Of a stretch of DNA of 32,914 bases, positions 26,974-32,914 are shown piece by piece. This stretch comes from an uncultured Treponema sp. (lineage in GTDB: Bacteria; Spirochaetota; Spirochaetia; Treponematales; Treponemataceae). The notes beneath the pieces were generated by a model. It was not told where the DNA came from. It did no database searches and saw nothing but the letters and a program-made list of their open reading frames with translations. The stretch spans positions 1 to 32,914 of the forward strand of contig CAMNIU010000166.1 of NCBI GenBank assembly GCA_946540605.1, in the 5' to 3' direction. The translations under genes were made by a program, and so were the position numbers. Position 1 is the stretch's first letter. Every line of letters starts with the position of its first letter.

Positions 26974-28329
26974 ATGGATTTGATTTACGGAATCAAAGAC
27001 AAACCGAAATTCGGTAAAGTTGTGCTGTTCGCTTTACAGCAGCTTCTCGCAATTATGGCAGCAACAATTGCAGTTCCAGCCATCGTCGGACACGGACTTA
27101 CTGCTTCAGCCGCACTTTTTGGTGCAGGTGTCGGAACAATTGTTTACCTTTTGTTCACAAAAAGTTCTAGTCCTGTATTCCTGGGAAGTTCATTCGCTTT
27201 CATCGGTTCTATGTTCAGTGCCTTTGCAGGGGCTGCAACACTCGGTCTCTCAGAACAGGCTGGCTACTGGGGTCTCATCATTGGTGCCCTTATGGCAGGT
27301 CTTGTATATGTAATCATAGCAATCATTGTTAAAGTATGCGGTGTAAACTGGATTAACCGCCTCATGCCTCCAGTAATTATTGGACCAACAGTTGCAATCA
27401 TTGGTTTGAGCCTTTCAGGCAACGCAATCGGCGACCTCATGAAATCAAGCGTAGAAGGCGGAAGTTCATATGTTGCTCTCATCTGCGGACTTTTCACACT
27501 TGCAGTTACAATGCTTTATTCTACTTATGGTAAAAAAGTAGGACGTCTCATTCCGTTCATTCTTGGAATCCTTGGTGGTTATTGTCTTGCAACAATTTTT
27601 GCAATCATTGGAAATCTTACAGATACACCTTCACTTATTGTAATCAATTACGGAGCAGTAAAAGCACTCGACTTCACAAAGTTCTCAGGTTACTTCTCTC
27701 TTCCTAAGTTTACATTCCTTTTGGGTGGCAGCGAAGGTCTCAAGGCAATTACTGGAAAATATCTTCTTACATTGTTCACAGCATATGTTCCGGTTGCTTT
27801 CGTAGTATTCGCAGAACACCTTGCAGATCACAAAAACCTTTCTGCAATTGTTGGAACAGACCTTCTTAAAGAACCAGGTCTTACACGCACACTCCTTGGA
27901 GATGGTGTTGGTACAATGGTAAGTACATTCTTTGGTGGATGTCCAAACACAACTTACGGTGAATCAATTGGTTGTGTCGCAATTACACGCAATGCTTCTA
28001 CAGTTTCAATCTGGGGTTGTGCAATTATCTGTATCATCTTCTCATTGATTTCTCCACTCGTAGCAATTCTCGAAACAATTCCAAGTTGTGTAATGGGCGG
28101 AGTGTGTGTTGCACTTTACGGCTTCATTGCAGTATCAGGTTTCAAGATGTTCCAGACAGTTGACCTCAATAAAAACAAAAACCTCTTCGTTGCATCAGTT
28201 ATCTTTATTACAGGTGTAGGCGGAATGGTTGTTAGCTTCGGCGCAGTTGAGATTCGTACAGTAGCATGTGCTTTGATTCTTGGTATTTTGACAAACTTGA
28301 TGTTGTCTAAAGAAGCAGACGAAGAATAA
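26974..28329 (+). CDS. uraA: Uracil-xanthine permease family (NCS2) transporter
   Basis: FALQQLLAIMAATIAVPAIVG; VFAEHLADHKNLSAIVG; GGCPNTTYGESIGCVAITR; SD aaggag. Confidence 0.93.
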   Translation: MDLIYGIKDKPKFGKVVLFALQQLLAIMAATIAVPAIVGHGLTASAALFGAGVGTIVYLLFTKSSSPVFLGSSFAFIGSMFSAFAGAATLGLSEQAGYWGLIIGALMAGLVYVIIAIIVKVCGVNWINRLMPPVIIGPTVAIIGLSLSGNAIGDLMKSSVEGGSSYVALICGLFTLAVTMLYSTYGKKVGRLIPFILGILGGYCLATIFAIIGNLTDTPSLIVINYGAVKALDFTKFSGYFSLPKFTFLLGGSEGLKAITGKYLLTLFTAYVPVAFVVFAEHLADHKNLSAIVGTDLLKEPGLTRTLLGDGVGTMVSTFFGGCPNTTYGESIGCVAITRNASTVSIWGCAIICIIFSLISPLVAILETIPSCVMGGVCVALYGFIAVSGFKMFQTVDLNKNKNLFVASVIFITGVGGMVVSFGAVEIRTVACALILGILTNLMLSKEADEE

Positions 28330-28356
28330 AATAGCTTTCATTAAGCAATAAAATAT

Positions 28357-28491
28357 GGGGGGGAAAGTCGACCCCTTAGGGAGCGGCCCTGCATAGCAGG
28401 GTAAAAACAGTCCAGTGGACTGTTTTTAGCGAGTCTCGGCGAAGGCTGTGCCTGAGCCGGCCAGCCCGCTTCGCATTCTTACGCTAGCCCC
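28357..28491. repeat. GC-rich multi-hairpin intergenic element
   Basis: CCCTGCATAGCAGGG (28387-28401), AAAAACAGTCCAGTGGACTGTTTTT (28403-28427), GC-rich against an AT-rich background. Confidence 0.55.
28403..28427. terminator. Bidirectional terminator-like hairpin within GC-rich intergenic element
   Basis: AAAAACAGTCCA-G-TGGACTGTTTTT near-perfect palindrome between convergent genes. Confidence 0.65.
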
Positions 28492-28493
28492 TA

Positions 28494-31262
28494 TTACTTT
28501 AGCAATGCCGCAATTTCCGGTCTTCTCCATCTTACAGCAATTGTATAAGCGGTATCCCCAGAAATATTTTTTACACTCTTATCAATACCATAAGAAATCA
28601 AAGTTTTTACCATTTCAGTATCACTAGTCTTTGCTGCATAATGTAAAATCGTATTTCCCTGTGTATCAGTCATCTTACCGGCATACTTTACAATATTCGA
28701 AATCATTTGTTTATTCTTTTTATCAAGTGCAATCGAAATACCGTTCTTGCCTTTTTTATCAATCATCTGGAACGGATTTGCACCGTTTTCAAGAAGAACC
28801 ACTGCAGTTTTTACATCATTATTTTCAATAGCATAATTAAGAGCCGTATATCCATCAGCATTTCTTGTATCAACCGGATATCCTTCCTCTATCAAAACCT
28901 GAAGCAGCTGAGTAGAAGCTTTTGCCTTTACGACAATATGCACTGGAGTATTTCCATCACTGTCTGTAATTGTATAATTATTTCCAAGAACTTCACGAAT
29001 TATTGAGATATCCTTTTTGAGAACAATAGAGAAAGGTGTCATTCCCTGTTTATCACGAGAAAGAGGATTTCCGCCGGCCTTTCTAATCAGCTTAATAATT
29101 TCCTTTTCGCCCATAAAGGCCGCTTCGTGATAAGCATTACGTCCATTTACTTCCTGTACATTTGGATTTGCACCATAGCCAAGAAGCAGCTGAACACTAT
29201 CTTTACTACAACCTCGAATGGCATCCATCAAAACTGTTACACCATTAGAATCACTTGTATTAGGATCAGCTCCAGAAGCAAGCAGTTTTTTAGCAATCTC
29301 AAATTTTCCTGCTACTACAGCCTCTGCCAATGGTGATTTACCGGCAGTATTCTGTGCATTTACATTAATTCCAAGTGCTAAAAGTTTATCAATAGAAGCA
29401 GGAGCATCCCAGCGGACTGCAGTATGCATAGCAGTACTTCCAAGATTATCACGGGCTTTAATATCAGCTCCACAATCAACCACAGTCTGAATAATTTCCG
29501 GATTATTTGTCTTTACTGCACTGAACAAAGGAGTTTCTCCGTTTGCATTTTTTGCAGAAATATCAGCGCCCTTCATCACAAGTCCGCTGATTGCTTCCTT
29601 ATACTGCCATTCTGCCGCATAATGAAGAACAGTATTTCCTGTACCATCCTGCTGTTTTATTGTTTTAGAAGTAATAAGCCAGTCCTGAACAGTACCACCA
29701 TACTTAAGTGCAAGTCGAAGTGGTGAATTATTATTAGTATTTGTAGAGAAAATATCAGCATTTTTAGCAAGCAATAACTCGCCTACCTTCTGACGGTTTT
29801 TCAAGATTGAAAGAAATAAAGCTGAGTTTCCGTCTTTATTGCGGGTATTTACATCTTTCATCAGGCTAATCATATACTGAATCTTAGACAAAGGAGCATC
29901 GCAGATAAGTGCAAGATGAAGCGGTGTATTTCCGTTTGAATCTGTAAAGTCAGCATTCTTTTCATTTACAACAGCTTCAAGCATTTCTGGACTACCCGCA
30001 AGCGCAATTGAAAGTGGAGAATTTCCATTTGTATCCTGGGTATGAATGTCAGCACCGGCAGCTGTAAGAAGTCTTACAGTTTCCAGGTCGTTTTTCTGAA
30101 CTGCAATTGCAAGCGGTGTTACACCTTCCTTATTACGGGCATCAATATCTGCTCCAGCATCGATAAGAATTCTGAAAGTATTTTCACCAACATTCAGCAT
30201 AGAAGCAGTGTGCAAAACAGTGTCACCAAACATATCTTTTTGAGTAAGATCTGCACGATGAGCAATCAAAAGTTTGTAAATTTCTGCAGTTTTATCCTTT
30301 GGAAGAATAAGCATTACAGGTGTTTTACCAAGATTATCTCGTGCATTTACATTTGCACCAGAATTAAGCAGGGATTTTGCAATTTCTACATTACCATAGC
30401 GAACAGCTTCGTGTAACGGTGTTGCGCCAGAACTGTCCTGTACAGTTGTATCAGCATTATTTTCAAGAAGATATTTTGCAATTGCATTATGACCATAAAT
30501 TGCAGCAAGATGAAGCGGAGTCTGACCATCATCAAAACGAGAATTTACATTACGAGCAAGCATTGCATCCTGAAAATATGAAAAATCAGTTGCAACTTCA
30601 TCAGCACCGCCCATAATGAGTTCCGCAGCAATTTCTACAGATTCTTCATCATCAAGATTTTCGAAAGCTACATCAAGAGGTGTTTTTCCATTATCATCCA
30701 GAACCGAAATCGGAATTCCTTTATTAATACACTGCTGAATTCCTTTTAAATTCTTTGTCCTTACAAAATAATGAACAATTGTCTGGCCTTCAACATCGCG
30801 AAGTTCACCAGACTTAGTGGTAATAAAAATATCATAATATGCATCATCTGTTAAAAGCCCACGGTCAAGAGCAGTAATTCCTTCTGAATCCCGGGAAAAA
30901 AGTGTACTGCTAACAAAAGAAAGGGCTTTTGCGGCTCTCAAAGAATTATTTTTAATTGCAACATGAAGCGGAGTATCTCCCTCATGATTTTTGAGCTCGG
31001 GATCTGCACCCTTAAAAATAAAATAAGTAACAAGTTCCTCATCATCAATTTTTGCAGCAACATGAAGAACAGTATTTCCATCTTCATCTGCAGCATTGAT
31101 ATCTGTTGGCATAACAAATTCCTGCTTTGCTTCTGCCTTTCTGTCCTGCATAATGAGCTGCTGAGGTGTTAGTTTTGATTCTGGTTTTGATGATGCACAG
31201 CCGGTAAGTAAAATAATTCCGGCTAATGCACAAAAGTTAAGATATGATTTTTTTCTATTCAT
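28494..31262 (-). CDS. Ankyrin-repeat lipoprotein, 922 aa
   Basis: Lipobox ILLTGCASS; many repeats of the form DxxGNTxLHxAxxxxxxEIxxxLLxxGAD; SD gagggg. Confidence 0.93.
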   Translation of the reverse strand: MNRKKSYLNFCALAGIILLTGCASSKPESKLTPQQLIMQDRKAEAKQEFVMPTDINAADEDGNTVLHVAAKIDDEELVTYFIFKGADPELKNHEGDTPLHVAIKNNSLRAAKALSFVSSTLFSRDSEGITALDRGLLTDDAYYDIFITTKSGELRDVEGQTIVHYFVRTKNLKGIQQCINKGIPISVLDDNGKTPLDVAFENLDDEESVEIAAELIMGGADEVATDFSYFQDAMLARNVNSRFDDGQTPLHLAAIYGHNAIAKYLLENNADTTVQDSSGATPLHEAVRYGNVEIAKSLLNSGANVNARDNLGKTPVMLILPKDKTAEIYKLLIAHRADLTQKDMFGDTVLHTASMLNVGENTFRILIDAGADIDARNKEGVTPLAIAVQKNDLETVRLLTAAGADIHTQDTNGNSPLSIALAGSPEMLEAVVNEKNADFTDSNGNTPLHLALICDAPLSKIQYMISLMKDVNTRNKDGNSALFLSILKNRQKVGELLLAKNADIFSTNTNNNSPLRLALKYGGTVQDWLITSKTIKQQDGTGNTVLHYAAEWQYKEAISGLVMKGADISAKNANGETPLFSAVKTNNPEIIQTVVDCGADIKARDNLGSTAMHTAVRWDAPASIDKLLALGINVNAQNTAGKSPLAEAVVAGKFEIAKKLLASGADPNTSDSNGVTVLMDAIRGCSKDSVQLLLGYGANPNVQEVNGRNAYHEAAFMGEKEIIKLIRKAGGNPLSRDKQGMTPFSIVLKKDISIIREVLGNNYTITDSDGNTPVHIVVKAKASTQLLQVLIEEGYPVDTRNADGYTALNYAIENNDVKTAVVLLENGANPFQMIDKKGKNGISIALDKKNKQMISNIVKYAGKMTDTQGNTILHYAAKTSDTEMVKTLISYGIDKSVKNISGDTAYTIAVRWRRPEIAALLK

Positions 31263-31319
31263 AATTCCCCTCAGAATATAGATATCTATTCTCTTTATCG
31301 GGGAAAATTGAAGTTCAAT

Positions 31320-31637
31320 TTACTGATTTTTTAATAATTCAAGCATTTTTCTAAAAGCACTGTCTGCTTTATTTAGCTCGCGTGAACCGCGTGTAATCTT
31401 ACAAAGCGACATGCTGAATTTGCTGGCTATTTCTCTTTGTGTAGTACCGGCATCAATTTCTTTTACTAAAAGCCAGCGGTTTGCAATATCCTTAAGTTCC
31501 GGTTTTGTAAAAAGGCAATTGAAGAAATCATAAATAAATGCTTCATCATCTGATTTTTTTATGAGATGACAGAGCTCTTTTATAGTAGAAGAAATTTCTT
31601 CTTCGGTAATACCTTTTTTTGTTTCGTTATTATCCAT
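31320..31637 (-). CDS. TrpR/YerC-family HTH regulator
   Basis: TTQREIASKFSMSLCKITRGSRELNKADSAFRKMLELL resembles the TrpR HTH (..ITRGS..L). Confidence 0.8.
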   Translation of the reverse strand: MDNNETKKGITEEEISSTIKELCHLIKKSDDEAFIYDFFNCLFTKPELKDIANRWLLVKEIDAGTTQREIASKFSMSLCKITRGSRELNKADSAFRKMLELLKNQ

Positions 31638-31644
31638 AGAAACA

Positions 31645-31653
31645 ATTATAACA
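31645..31653 (-). promoter_or_regulatory. Extended -10 TG(T)TATAAT for the trpR-like gene, 7 nt from ATG
   Basis: Reverse complement of attataaca at 31645-31653; no SD. Confidence 0.65.
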
Positions 31654-31702
31654 GAAAATATAGAAATTGAAAAGAGAATAAAAAATATTAATTCTTAAAT
31701 AT

Positions 31703-31791
31703 AAAAATCCTGTCTGCTCCCGCAGAAAACGCCCATCGCAAACGGAATGATGTTTGCGTCGGTCATTTTCTGCTCCGCATACAGGATTTTT
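31703..31791. terminator. Large nested palindrome, terminator-like on both strands
   Basis: AAAAATCCTGT/ACAGGATTTTT outer, GCAGAAAA/TTTTCTGC middle, CGCAAAC/GTTTGCG inner stems. Confidence 0.65.
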
Positions 31792-31860
31792 TTGTAAATA
31801 TATATAATAATTGTTTATTCAACAATATTTCTATATTTTCTTAGGAGAAGGGGAAGTAAG

Positions 31861-32691
31861 TTACTTCTTTAATAATTTTTCTACTGCTTCTGCTGCTGGA
31901 GACAGTTCTGGAATATCCAGACTTTCAATATCTCCGGCATCTACTGCCCGGCTTGTTTCTTCCTGCATTGGAATGCGTGCAAGAACAGGAATATTAAAAC
32001 TCTGTGCAATCTGATCTATATTACTCTTGCCAAATACAGTAATTTCTTTACCACAGTCAGGGCATTTTACATAGCTCATGTTTTCAACAATTCCAAGAAT
32101 TGGAATGTTCATCATATTTGCCATATTAACAGCTTTTTCTACAATTACACGTACTAGCTGCTGAGGAGAACTTACTACAATAATTCCATCAACAGGTAAT
32201 GACTGGAAAACTGTAAGTGGAACATCACCTGTTCCCGGAGGCATATCTACAAACATAAAGTCTACATCTTTCCATACAACATCTGTCCAGAACTGTTTTA
32301 CAGCACCTGCAATAACCGGACCTCTCCAGATTACTGGATCTGTTTCATTTTGAAGCAGGAAGTTCATAGACATTAACTGGATACCAGAGTCGGTTACAAC
32401 AGGATTAAGAGCATCCTGACCATCAATAGCCTGTGCCCGTTCATCACCAACTCCAAAACTTTCAGGAATAGAAGGACCTGTAATATCTGCATCAAGAATA
32501 GCAGAGCGGAATCCATCTTTATTTACACGTGCAGCAAGGAGACTAGTTACCAGTGATTTTCCAACACCACCCTTACCACTAACAATACCAATTACTTTTT
32601 TTACACTGCTGCCAGCGCGCAGACTAACATGAAAATCTCTCTTCTCGCATTTTTCACCGCATGAACTGCAATTATGTGAACATTCTGACAT
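31861..32691 (-). CDS. Mrp/ApbC/NBP35-family Fe-S cluster carrier ATPase
   Basis: IGIVSGKGGVGKSLVTSLLA; DADITGPSIPESFG; VDMPPGTGDVPLTVFQSLP; VKCPDCGKE; SD gaggtaa. Confidence 0.95.
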   Translation of the reverse strand: MSECSHNCSSCGEKCEKRDFHVSLRAGSSVKKVIGIVSGKGGVGKSLVTSLLAARVNKDGFRSAILDADITGPSIPESFGVGDERAQAIDGQDALNPVVTDSGIQLMSMNFLLQNETDPVIWRGPVIAGAVKQFWTDVVWKDVDFMFVDMPPGTGDVPLTVFQSLPVDGIIVVSSPQQLVRVIVEKAVNMANMMNIPILGIVENMSYVKCPDCGKEITVFGKSNIDQIAQSFNIPVLARIPMQEETSRAVDAGDIESLDIPELSPAAEAVEKLLKK

Positions 32692-32791
32692 TTTATTACC
32701 TCAATATTAAATATAATAATGATGACTTCAAAAGACAAGATAAAAAAAATTGTCTACTCTCGTTCCGGGAAAAATTTTTCGATTACCTGTT

Positions 32792-32892
32792 ATACCGCAC
32801 CGAAGGTGCCGGTTATCAACAACATTTACGCGGCACGAAGTGTCCGCGTATAGTCAAGTTATACGGCAGCGTGCCTGACACGCTGTCCGTAT
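32792..32892. repeat. Three consecutive hairpins with related stems
   Basis: ATACCGCACC-GAA-GGTGCCGGTTAT, TACGCGGCAC-GAA-GTGTCCGCGTA, ATACGGCAGCGTG-CCTGA-CACGCTGTCCGTAT. Confidence 0.6.
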
Positions 32893-32914
32893 GACAAAAA
32901 AAAAGCTGGCAGCT

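Noticed and set aside
30042-30416. Plus-strand ORFs opposite the ankyrin gene
   Set aside because: Mirror the periodic ankyrin sequence; frame openness is a by-product of the repeats.
28494-31262. Regular ~99-bp periodicity considered as a possible CRISPR-like or satellite array
   Set aside because: The periodicity is protein-level ankyrin repeats with diverged DNA, not identical DNA repeats with spacers.
32661-32894. 77-aa ORF through the triple hairpin element
   Set aside because: Overlaps the mrp start and palindromic repeats; no SD, no recognisable motif.
1-32914. tRNA, rRNA or CRISPR arrays
   Set aside because: None recognised by eye on either strand; a tRNAscan/CRISPR-finder run would be needed to exclude them formally.

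Overview
The window resembles an AT-rich host-associated spirochaete chromosome (Treponema-like; this is inference from protein flavour only). Housekeeping and metabolic genes: pepT, murA, a B12-binding radical SAM enzyme, an OLD-like ATPase/TOPRIM protein, a ParC/GyrA-type topoisomerase, YigZ/IMPACT, lon, an FHA / phosphoesterase / Ser-Thr kinase operon, a DUF2974-like hydrolase, a uracil-xanthine permease, a TrpR-family regulator and an Mrp/ApbC ATPase. There is also a xylan-oriented patch (GH10 xylanase lipoprotein, InlB-repeat/CE15-like esterase, small lipoprotein, HAD hydrolase, BD-FAE/acetyl-esterase-like hydrolase) and a large ankyrin-repeat lipoprotein. The best candidate for an undescribed system is a very AT-rich divergent island at ~15.3-20.1 kb: a STAND-like NTPase that stops where a TPR sensor would normally begin, a 38-aa ORF with a strong Shine-Dalgarno, a standalone RelA/SpoT-type HD hydrolase, and a Lon-like AAA+ ATPase with no protease domain next to the real lon. 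Other notable signals: (1) eight genes with a -10 hexamer ending exactly 6-7 nt before the start codon and no SD, i.e. predicted leaderless mRNAs, including a 45-bp intergenic region with back-to-back leaderless promoters; (2) an intergenic palindromic repeat whose half-unit is also inserted in frame inside the radical SAM gene; (3) a murA terminator hairpin that encodes the C-terminus of the convergent gene; (4) a stop-codon/SD hairpin between yigZ and the xylanase; (5) a ~98-aa higher-order repeat in the ankyrin protein; (6) several distinct palindromic intergenic elements. No tRNA, rRNA or CRISPR array was recognised.
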